DNA from: Solirubrum koreensis
GTDB taxonomy: Bacteria > Bacteroidota > Bacteroidia > Cytophagales > Hymenobacteraceae
DNA: 64,000 nt
Reading direction: 5' to 3'
Assembly: GCF_039541855.1 (NCBI RefSeq)
Contig: NZ_BAABHA010000002.1
Span: 186,001 to 250,000 of the forward strand
The notes below the pieces were generated by a model. The model had not been told where the DNA came from and searched no databases. It worked only from the letters and a program-made list of their open reading frames with translations. Shown one piece after another: positions 36,552-43,553 of the stretch. The translations under genes and the position numbers were made by a program. The first letter of the stretch is position 1, and each line of letters starts with the position of its first letter.

Positions 36552-39116
36552 GTGTCGCAGACCCAGCTGTTTATCCTTCCCGACTCCGAGCCTACCCCGG
36601 CTGTGGACCGCATTACGTTGTTTGCCGACGTGGTGCTGCCCCTGCCGCTGCCCAAGCTCTATACTTACCGCGTGCCTTACGAGCTGAACGACCAAGTAGT
36701 GGTTGGCGGAAGGGTGCTGGTACAGTTCGGGGCCAAGAAAACACTGAGCTGCATAGTGGCGGCCGTGCACGAAACCGCGCCTAAAGACTACCAGGCCAAG
36801 TACATTCTGGAGTTCATCGACGATGCGCCGGTTGTTACCCAGCCGCAACTGAAACTCTTCCGCTGGATTGCGGAGTACTACTTGTGTACGCTTGGCGAAG
36901 TAATCAATGCGGCATTGCCCTCGGCGCTCAAGCTCAGCTCTGAATCCCGGGTACAACTGCACCCGGCTTACCGGCGCGATGAGCACCCCTACCCGCTTTC
37001 GGAGCAGGAGGACAAAATCGTGGATGCACTCAGCACCGAAGAGGGCAAAGCGCTTACCTTCTCGGAAGTAGGCGAAGTGCTCGGCATCAGCTCGTTTCAC
37101 AAGGTGATTAAGAGCCTGATGCAGAAAGACGTCATCTTTCTCTTCGAGCACATTGCCGATAAATATTCGCCCAAAGTGGTGAAGAAGGTGCGCTTGGCTC
37201 ACCATTTCGTAAGCGAAGCAGCGCTGGAAGGATTATTTGAGCAGCTGGCCTCCAAAGCCAAGCAGCTCGACGTACTGATGCGCTACATCCAGCGCGTGCC
37301 GGTGTACCAGAACGAGCACCTCAACCACCGCGGCATCGAGAAGGCCGCACTTACCAGCAGTCCGCACTTGTCGCCCTCGGCGGTGAATACGCTCATCAAA
37401 AATGGCGTATTAGAGCAGTTCGACCAGATTGTGTCGCGCTTTCCGATGGACGACGGCGCCGACCAGCAGATGCCGTTTGCCCTGAGTGAGGGCCAGCTCT
37501 CGGCCCGCAACGAAGTGCTCGACCACTTCCAAAAGAAGGACATCGTGCTGCTGCACGGCGTTACCGGCTCGGGCAAGACGGAGATTTACATCGACCTGAT
37601 CAAGAACGCGCTGGAAGGTGGTGGCCAGGTGCTGTATTTGCTGCCCGAAATTGCCCTTACGGCCCAGATTGTAACCCGCCTGATGCGCGTGTTCGGTACG
37701 CGCCTAGGCGTGTACCACTCCAAGTTCTCCGATAACGAACGGGTGGAGGTATGGAACGGCGTGCTTTCCGGCCGCTTCCAAGTAGTAGTGGGCGTGCGCT
37801 CGGCCGTGTTCCTGCCCTTCGACAACCTCTCGCTGATTGTGGTTGACGAGGAGCACGAGTCCAGCTACAAGCAATACGACCCCGCCCCGCGCTACAACGC
37901 CCGAGAAGTAGCTTTGATGATGGGCACCTTTCAAGGCGCCAAAATTCTGCTGGGCTCGGCTACGCCGTCGGTAGAAACCTACTACCAGTGCCGTGCCGGC
38001 CGCTGGGGCCTGGTTACCCTCACCAAACGTTTTGGCGAAGCGGGTTTGCCCGACATTGAGCTGATTGATACCCGCCGGAACGTGTCGCCAGGACCGAACG
38101 GGCAGGTAAAACGGCCCACTCACAACTTCACACCCGAGTTGACCACGGCCATTGAAGGCCGCCTAGCGCAGCAGGAGCAGGTAATTTTGTTCCAGAACCG
38201 CCGCGGCTACTCGCCCTTCATCACTTGCCTTGATTGCGGCTGGATACCCAAGTGCAAGAGCTGCGCCGTGAGTCTAAGCTACCACAAGCACGCCCACGAG
38301 CTGCGCTGCCACTACTGCGGCCACCACGACCAGATGCCACGCGAGTGCCCGGCCTGCGGCTCTATGGCCCTTCGTATGATGGGTTTTGGCACCGAACGCA
38401 TTGAAGACGACCTGAAGATTATGCTGCCCCAGGCCATGGTACAGCGCATGGACCTGGACACTACCCGCGCCAAAAACGCCTACCAGCAAATCATCAGCGA
38501 CTTCGAGCAGCAGCGCACCAACGTGCTGGTGGGCACCCAAATGGTGACCAAGGGCCTCGATTTCGGCAACGTGAGTTTGGTGGGCATCATCAATGCTGAC
38601 TCCATCATTCACTACCCCGATTTCCGGGCGCACGAGCGGGCCTACCAGATGTTCGTGCAGGTGAGCGGCCGCGCGGGGCGAAAAGGGAAGAAGGGCAAGG
38701 TGATTATTCAGACCGGCGACCCGCAGCAGCCCATTTTCGATAAGGTGATGCGCAACGACTACGTGGCGTTTTACGAGTACGAGCTGGAGCAGCGGCGTGA
38801 ACATTTGTACCCGCCGTTTGCACGCGTAATCAAGATTACGGTGAAGCACGTGGATGAGCGCGGTGCCCAGGAAGCCGCTATTAAGCTGGTTATTGAGCTG
38901 GTGGAAAGGCTGGGCCGCGAGGCCGTGCTGGGCCCCGAGGCGCCGTACGTCTTCCGCATCCGCAATTTTTACCTGCAGGAAATTACCATCAAGCTGAGCC
39001 GCGAGCATACCGTGCTTAAGCACGCCAAAGGCCAGATTTTAGAGGCCATTAACCTCATAAAAGCCGACAAGGACCACAAAGGCGCGCGCATTGCCGCTGA
39101 TGTGGACCCGATGTAA
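36552..39116 (+). CDS. priA: Primosomal protein N' (replication restart helicase PriA)
   Basis: Restarts stalled replication forks by loading the replicative helicase. The core has an N-terminal DNA-binding domain (FADVVLPLPLPKLYTYRVP), Walker A GVTGSGKTEIY, a DEEH box in VVDEEHESSYKQYD, and the zinc-binding cysteines CLDCGWIPKCKSC, CHYC and CPAC. Motif VQVSGRAGRKGKKGKV lies near the C-terminus. I place the start at the GTG at 36552, giving 854 residues; the frame is open from 36408, but that extension shows no homology and would span the candidate promoter. In-frame TTG codons near 36531 are alternatives. Confidence 0.93.
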   Translation: MSQTQLFILPDSEPTPAVDRITLFADVVLPLPLPKLYTYRVPYELNDQVVVGGRVLVQFGAKKTLSCIVAAVHETAPKDYQAKYILEFIDDAPVVTQPQLKLFRWIAEYYLCTLGEVINAALPSALKLSSESRVQLHPAYRRDEHPYPLSEQEDKIVDALSTEEGKALTFSEVGEVLGISSFHKVIKSLMQKDVIFLFEHIADKYSPKVVKKVRLAHHFVSEAALEGLFEQLASKAKQLDVLMRYIQRVPVYQNEHLNHRGIEKAALTSSPHLSPSAVNTLIKNGVLEQFDQIVSRFPMDDGADQQMPFALSEGQLSARNEVLDHFQKKDIVLLHGVTGSGKTEIYIDLIKNALEGGGQVLYLLPEIALTAQIVTRLMRVFGTRLGVYHSKFSDNERVEVWNGVLSGRFQVVVGVRSAVFLPFDNLSLIVVDEEHESSYKQYDPAPRYNAREVALMMGTFQGAKILLGSATPSVETYYQCRAGRWGLVTLTKRFGEAGLPDIELIDTRRNVSPGPNGQVKRPTHNFTPELTTAIEGRLAQQEQVILFQNRRGYSPFITCLDCGWIPKCKSCAVSLSYHKHAHELRCHYCGHHDQMPRECPACGSMALRMMGFGTERIEDDLKIMLPQAMVQRMDLDTTRAKNAYQQIISDFEQQRTNVLVGTQMVTKGLDFGNVSLVGIINADSIIHYPDFRAHERAYQMFVQVSGRAGRKGKKGKVIIQTGDPQQPIFDKVMRNDYVAFYEYELEQRREHLYPPFARVIKITVKHVDERGAQEAAIKLVIELVERLGREAVLGPEAPYVFRIRNFYLQEITIKLSREHTVLKHAKGQILEAINLIKADKDHKGARIAADVDPM

Positions 39117-39129
39117 AATCAGCCACTTA

Positions 39130-39189
39130 CCAAACCGCAACACCCCGACGATGTGCCAGTCAGCATATCGTCGGGGTGTTGCGGTTTGG
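39130..39189. terminator. Perfect 23-base inverted repeat after priA
   Basis: The arms 39130-39152 and 39167-39189 pair perfectly around a 14-base loop, starting 14 bases after the priA stop. There is only a short T-run at the end of the stem (GGTTTGG), so it is a probable terminator or transcript-stabilising hairpin. Confidence 0.7.
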
Positions 39190-39225
39190 GCGCGCCTTGA
39201 ACGTATATGTTGCGCTAAAGTTTAT

Positions 39226-39254
39226 CACATAACCGTGCATCACATCATTATGTG
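39226..39254. promoter_or_regulatory. CACATAA/TTATGTG inverted repeat upstream of the TM2 lipoprotein
   Basis: CACATAA (39226-39232) and TTATGTG (39248-39254) are inverted copies with 15 bases between, in the A/T-rich leader about 150 bases before the next start codon. Another ACATAA copy follows at about 39261. It may be an operator. Confidence 0.4.
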
Positions 39255-39402
39255 GTGAAAACATAAGACCGGAAGTGGTTTGACCGGCCGATTATCTATC
39301 TATATTGCCACCGAATTGCGGGAAAATTCATTCTTACACCCGTTTTCCTATTTGAGGATCTTCTTTTCTACTTCTTCCTTTTTTTCTTTACCAACTACCC
39401 CT

Positions 39403-39999
39403 ATGGGCAAAATCTCCTCCCTCCTGACGACCGCACTGGCTGTTGTGTCGCTGGCTTCGTGCAGCAAGGAAAGCTACACGTTCCGCAACTCCACTCCTTA
39501 CGGCGCTACCTACACGGCTGCTACCAAGACGGCCCCTGTAACCGAAACCACAGAAGCTACAGCTCCTGAGGCTGCAGCCAAGCCAGAACTGACGGCTTCG
39601 GTAGCTCCGGTAGCAACGAAAGCTGCCGCCAAGCGCGCCTACATGGCTCCGGTTAGCAAAAAAGCCACGGCTCCGGCGGTTGCCAAAGCCGCTCCAACCA
39701 AAGCGGAGGTAAAGGAAGCCAAAGCCGCCGTAAAGGCGATGCACAAAGCAGCTAAGCAAGCCAAGGCGGCTTCCCCCATGGCTGCTACCGGCAAAAGCCA
39801 GCTTGTAGCGGCTCTGCTCTGCTTTTTCCTTGGCGGCTTGAGCATTCACCGCTTCTACCTGGGCTACACCGGCCTGGCTATTCTACAGATCGTGACCTGC
39901 CTGCTCGTCTTCGGCTTTATCTGGGTTCTGATTGACTTGGTACGTATTCTCACCGGCGACCTGAAGCCTAAAGGTGGCGAATACGAAAAGACGCTGTAA
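39403..39999 (+). CDS. Lipoprotein with AP-rich linker and C-terminal TM2 domain
   Basis: A 198-residue protein starting at the ATG at 39403, which gives a signal ending VSLASC (Cys20). An Ala/Pro/Lys/Thr-rich linker (about residues 35-130) leads to a TM2 domain (about 133-198). The TM2 features are KSQLVAALLCFFLGGLSIHRFYLG and a second helix FGFIWVLIDLVRIL. TM2 domains place two helices in a membrane. A lipid anchor at one end and a helix pair at the other imply both ends are held in membranes; if the lipid is in the outer membrane the linker could cross the periplasm. It faces a similar lipoprotein across a shared terminator. Confidence 0.85.
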   Translation: MGKISSLLTTALAVVSLASCSKESYTFRNSTPYGATYTAATKTAPVTETTEATAPEAAAKPELTASVAPVATKAAAKRAYMAPVSKKATAPAVAKAAPTKAEVKEAKAAVKAMHKAAKQAKAASPMAATGKSQLVAALLCFFLGGLSIHRFYLGYTGLAILQIVTCLLVFGFIWVLIDLVRILTGDLKPKGGEYEKTL

Positions 40000-40017
40000 G
40001 TCTTCTTCGTAAATACG

Positions 40018-40055
40018 AAAAAGCCCCCGCTGCTCTGGAGCAGCGGGGGCTTTTT
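40018..40055. terminator. Bidirectional terminator between two convergent lipoprotein genes
   Basis: A perfect 18-base stem (40018-40035 with 40038-40055). It has A5 on the left and T5 on the right, so it can work on both strands. It lies between the stops at 39999 and 40076. Confidence 0.93.
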
Positions 40056-40075
40056 AATTAGCGCAAACCGTTAGG

Positions 40076-40627
40076 TTATACTTCTTCCAGCAAGCCAAGT
40101 ACGAGGAATACCACGCCAATAATGGCCAGAATGTATCCCAGCAGGCCAAATACGATACCTACTACCAGACCTACCAACAGAAAGATGATGCCCAGCTTGA
40201 TGTAGCGGTTCACGGCCTGCGTATCGTCGGCGGAGGCTACGTCGCGGTGCTTTTGCACCTGCGCTTTGGCGGCCAGTTTGTCGGCTTTCTTCAGGATTTT
40301 ATTGATGGCCATGCGTTGCACCGGGTTCAGCTTGGGAGCGGGGGCCGCAGTGGCCGAACGCGGGGCCGTTACGGCAGCAGTGCTGGGGGCTACCCGAGCG
40401 GCTGGAGCTACCGGAGCCGTTACCGCAGCCGGAGCGGGCGCCTCAGCGGGCGTAGCGGTTGCTGCAGCGGCGGGCGCGGACTGCACGGCTACGGCGCGGT
40501 GCGCGTCGCCGTGGTACGAGCTGGTTTTGGGAAGCATGGCGTACTCGCCGCGGCTGCAGCTCGCAAGCGAGGCCGCAACTACTGCCCCGAAGGCAAGCTT
40601 ATTGATCAGTTTGGCAACGTGCTTCAT
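40076..40627 (-). CDS. AP-rich lipoprotein with C-terminal membrane segments
   Basis: A 183-residue protein with a lipoprotein signal ending SLASC (Cys24), an Ala/Pro/Thr/Val-rich linker (about residues 48-100), and a Lys-rich helix (RMAINKILKKADKLAAKAQVQK). The last 45 residues are very hydrophobic and form two membrane segments (LGIIFLLVGLVVGIVFGLLGYILAIIG, seen as two halves). The layout and the segment after the Cys (SRGEY here, SKESY in the neighbour) suggest it is a distant paralogue of the TM2 lipoprotein facing it. No family function is known to me. Confidence 0.82.
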   Translation of the reverse strand: MKHVAKLINKLAFGAVVAASLASCSRGEYAMLPKTSSYHGDAHRAVAVQSAPAAAATATPAEAPAPAAVTAPVAPAARVAPSTAAVTAPRSATAAPAPKLNPVQRMAINKILKKADKLAAKAQVQKHRDVASADDTQAVNRYIKLGIIFLLVGLVVGIVFGLLGYILAIIGVVFLVLGLLEEV

Positions 40628-40934
40628 GGGTCATTGGGTTGGTGAAAAGGAACAATTTTGCGGTGTTGTACGAGCCGAAAGTAAAAACTGGCGGAAGATA
40701 TCGGGCGAAAACGATGTATTAATTCGTTTGCTACCGGGTATTACCTCATCGTTTTCAGGCAACTAGCTGAGAAAAGAAAATACCTGAAAGCCTCTCAATA
40801 CCCTCTCTAAAGCGGTTTTACTGACGGGTTTGCCTCCGGATTCCTCGTGTGAAATATATCCGGGCTACGCACGCAAACCGAACGCGGGGGAATTAGGCGT
40901 TGTTAACTGCCTGCGTATTTATTTGCAGCCATAT
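40628..40934. other. Intergenic region between two divergent genes
   Basis: About 307 bases without a gene. CGAAAGTA at 40676-40683 (TACTTTCG on the minus strand) is a near-match to the -7 element for the lipoprotein gene. A short inverted repeat (TTTCAGG near 40754, CCTGAAA near 40785) is visible. No clear promoter was found for the methyltransferase gene on the plus strand. Confidence 0.5.
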
Positions 40935-41723
40935 ATGCTCCTTCCGTTCCGTCCACTTCTACGCGAGGCCTTGCCAGGCCTTGTTCTCGCTCAACTCCTG
41001 GCCGCGTCGTGCGCGCAACCGCCCATGGAAAGCAAGGCCGCTGCCAGCGTGCAGGGCCGCTCCGATGTGGTACCCGATACGGCCGGTTACCAGCGCCGCG
41101 CCCCTCAAGACCCTAACGGCATTGGCAAGTACTACCTGAACCGGCAAATTGCCCACGTAATGGGCCACGAAGGAGCCGGCTGGCTGGAGCGCTCCAACCG
41201 GCAGCAGCAAGAAGGCACCGATGTTCTGCTTCGAGAATTGCAGCTTCGGCCTACGGACGTGGTTGCCGACATTGGGGCCGGGACCGGCTACTTTACCTTC
41301 CGCATCAGTCCCATGGTACCGCAAGGCAAGGTATTGGCCGTGGACATTCAGCCCGAAATGATTGCCGCGCTGAACAAAACCAAAGGGCAAAATGCCGCTG
41401 CTAACGTGGAGCCGGTGCTGGGAACCGTAAGTAACCCCAACCTGCCGGCCCAAACGGTGGACCTGGCACTCATTGTGGATGCCTACCACGAGTTCGACCA
41501 CCCAAGGGAGATGATGCGTGCCATTCGCAATGCCTTGAAGCCCGGCGGGCGACTGGCTTTGGTGGAGTATCGGGCCGAGGACTCGAATGTGCCCATCAAA
41601 CGAATTCACCGCATGAGCGAAGCCCAGGCTCGGCGCGAAATGGAGGCCGTGGGCTTGCAGTTCGTGGAAAACCGCACCAGCCTGCCGCAGCAGCACCTGC
41701 TGATTTTCCGCCGACCGCAGTAG
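40935..41723 (+). CDS. Predicted lipoprotein SAM-dependent methyltransferase
   Basis: A 262-residue class I methyltransferase with motif I VVADIGAGTGYFTF, then VLAVDIQPEMI, the stretch LALIVDAYHEFDHP, and LKPGGRLALVEYR. Starting at the ATG at 40935 the protein opens with a hydrophobic segment ending LAASC (Cys26), which reads as a lipoprotein signal. The mature domain should then be extracytoplasmic, where SAM is not expected. An alternative is a cytoplasmic form starting downstream, for example at the Met in PPMESK. The acceptor is unknown. It lies 38 bases before queA. Confidence 0.85.
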   Translation: MLLPFRPLLREALPGLVLAQLLAASCAQPPMESKAAASVQGRSDVVPDTAGYQRRAPQDPNGIGKYYLNRQIAHVMGHEGAGWLERSNRQQQEGTDVLLRELQLRPTDVVADIGAGTGYFTFRISPMVPQGKVLAVDIQPEMIAALNKTKGQNAAANVEPVLGTVSNPNLPAQTVDLALIVDAYHEFDHPREMMRAIRNALKPGGRLALVEYRAEDSNVPIKRIHRMSEAQARREMEAVGLQFVENRTSLPQQHLLIFRRPQ

Positions 41724-41725
41724 CA

Positions 41726-41755
41726 TTTGTTGCCCGGCGGCGTGCCTTACCTTTG
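41726..41755 (+). promoter_or_regulatory. Promoter of queA, probably leaderless
   Basis: TTTG (41726-41729), an 18-base spacer, then TACCTTTG (41748-41755). The queA ATG is at 41762, six bases after the -7 element, so transcription would begin at or within a few bases of the start codon. The promoter begins just after the methyltransferase stop. Confidence 0.6.
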
Positions 41756-41761
41756 CCGCCT

Positions 41762-42994
41762 ATGCAGCCCGTCGACCCTCGCCTGCTCGCCATTGGCGAC
41801 TACACCTATGATTTGCCGGCTGAGCGCATTGCGCCCGAGCCCCTCCCTAACCGTGACGCCTCGCGCCTGCTGGTTTGCCGCCAGGGGCAGTTGACCGACC
41901 GGGTTTTTCGCAACCTACCCGCCGAGTTGCCGCCCGATGCGCTGCTGGTGTTTAATAACACCAAGGTAGTGCGCGCCCGCCTGTACCTAAACAAAGCTTC
42001 CGGCGGCCAGATTGAGCTGTTCTGCCTGGAGCCAGTTGCGCCGCACCGCGCCCTGGAGCAGGCTATGCAGCAAACCGGCAGCTGCACCTGGCGCTGCTTG
42101 GTGGGCAACGGTAAACGTTGGAAAACGGGGGCCATCAGCACCGATTTTACCACACCTGATGGGCAAGCAGCCCAACTCCAGGCGGAGCGCGCCGCAGCGG
42201 AAGATGGCAGCGCCCTTATTCAGTTCAGCTGGCAGCCGGCTCCGTTAACCTTTGCCCAGGTGCTGAGCGGTGCCGGCAAGCTGCCGCTGCCCCCTTACCT
42301 TAACCGCCAGTCCACTCCTCAGGACGACGTGCGCTACCAAACCGTGTACGCCCAGCACGAAGGCGCCGTGGCTGCGCCCACCGCTGGCCTGCATTTCACC
42401 GATGCCGTGATGGAGGAACTTCGGCAGCGCGGAATTAGCTCGGCGCAGCTAACCTTGCATGTGGGCGCAGGCACGTTTCAGCCCGTGAAAGCCGACCGCA
42501 TGGCCGACCACGCCATGCACGCCGAGCCTATTAGCGCCGAGGCCGCCTTGCTTCGGCAGCTGCTGGCCCACGCGCCCCGCCCCGTTATTGCGGTGGGCAC
42601 CACCAGCTTGCGCAGCCTGGAAAGCCTGTACTGGCTAGGCCGGGAGCTGCACCTAACCGGCAAACTTCCGGAACTACTCACCCAGTGGACACCATATCAG
42701 GAAAACACTGCGGCCGGCGAAGTTTCAACGGAAACTTCTTTGCAAACCCTATTACACTACCTGACCGACACGGGCTCCGATACCATACAAGCCAGCACGC
42801 AGCTACTCATTGCGCCGGGCTACCGGTTTCGGGTAGCGCAGGGCCTGATAACGAACTTTCATCAGCCCGAGAGCACGCTGCTTCTGTTGGTTGCGGCTCT
42901 GCTAGGCTCCGGCTGGCGCAAGGTTTACGACCACGCTCTGGCCCACGACTACCGGTTTTTGAGCTACGGCGACAGTTCTCTTTTGCTGCCGTAG
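41762..42994 (+). CDS. queA: SAM:tRNA ribosyltransferase-isomerase (queuosine biosynthesis)
   Basis: Transfers the ribosyl part of SAM to 7-aminomethyl-7-deazaguanine in tRNA to make epoxyqueuosine. The 410-residue protein has YDLPAERIAPEPLPNRDASRLLV, the stretch LLVFNNTKVVRARL, GAVAAPTAGLHFTDAVME, TLHVGAGTFQPVKAD and the C-terminal TNFHQPESTLLLLVAALLG. Other queuosine genes are not in this window. It is slightly longer than the usual 340-360 residues because of an insert near residues 70-150. Confidence 0.96.
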   Translation: MQPVDPRLLAIGDYTYDLPAERIAPEPLPNRDASRLLVCRQGQLTDRVFRNLPAELPPDALLVFNNTKVVRARLYLNKASGGQIELFCLEPVAPHRALEQAMQQTGSCTWRCLVGNGKRWKTGAISTDFTTPDGQAAQLQAERAAAEDGSALIQFSWQPAPLTFAQVLSGAGKLPLPPYLNRQSTPQDDVRYQTVYAQHEGAVAAPTAGLHFTDAVMEELRQRGISSAQLTLHVGAGTFQPVKADRMADHAMHAEPISAEAALLRQLLAHAPRPVIAVGTTSLRSLESLYWLGRELHLTGKLPELLTQWTPYQENTAAGEVSTETSLQTLLHYLTDTGSDTIQASTQLLIAPGYRFRVAQGLITNFHQPESTLLLLVAALLGSGWRKVYDHALAHDYRFLSYGDSSLLLP

Positions 42995-43049
42995 TATCCT
43001 TACTTGCCAGAAGCGCGTATGAGGCTCGATACTTAAATCGACCCTACCC

Positions 43050-43484
43050 ATGAAAAAGATACTCATGCTTCTGTCGGCCGTTGCGCTGACCAGCGTTTCA
43101 GCCTTGGCTCAAACCGGCACTACTACCTCCTCTTCTACCACCAGCGGCACCACGTCGGGCACCATGAGCACGACCTCGGGTACCACTACTACTGGAACCA
43201 CCACTGGAACTACTACCACGGGCACTACCAGTGGCAGCAGCACCTCTGGCACCATGTCGGGCTCTTCGGACTCGAACACCGGCATGGGCACTACTACCAC
43301 CACCGAAACCACTACTACCGACCGTACGAAAGCGGGCCAAGCCATTAGCAACACGGCCAGCGACACCAAGCGTGTAGGTAAGAAAGTGGGCCGCACGGCT
43401 GGCAAAGGCGTGAAGAAAGTGGGCCGTGGTGTGAAGAAAGGCGCCAAGAAAGTAGGCAACAAAGCCGAGGACATTGTAGATTAG
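43050..43484 (+). CDS. Small exported protein, Thr/Ser/Gly-rich with cationic C-terminus
   Basis: A 144-residue protein with a Sec signal (MKKILMLLSAVALTSVSALAQ). Residues about 22-95 are nearly all Thr, Ser and Gly in short repeats (TTSGT, TTTGT). The C-terminal 45 residues are Lys-rich with spaced repeats (KRVGKKVGR, KGVKKVGRG, KKGAKKVGN) that could form a cationic amphipathic helix, ending in acidic EDIVD. I do not recognise a family. The Thr-rich tract could be glycosylated or act as a flexible spacer. Confidence 0.75.
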   Translation: MKKILMLLSAVALTSVSALAQTGTTTSSSTTSGTTSGTMSTTSGTTTTGTTTGTTTTGTTSGSSTSGTMSGSSDSNTGMGTTTTTETTTTDRTKAGQAISNTASDTKRVGKKVGRTAGKGVKKVGRGVKKGAKKVGNKAEDIVD

Positions 43485-43498
43485 CCTAACACACCAAT

Positions 43499-43534
43499 AA
43501 AAAGCCCCGTTGCATAATGCAACGGGGCTTTTTT
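43499..43534. terminator. Bidirectional terminator
   Basis: AAAAAGCCCCGTTGC pairs with GCAACGGGGCTTTTT around a five-base centre. A and T runs flank both sides. It lies between convergent genes with stops at 43484 and 43554. Confidence 0.92.
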
Positions 43535-43553
43535 AGTTATGGGTCCTATTTGC

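Noticed and set aside
43110..43320. Repetitive DNA in the Thr/Ser/Gly region considered as a CRISPR or tandem repeat array
   Set aside because: Units are short, irregular codon repeats of a coding low-complexity tract, without constant repeats and unique spacers.
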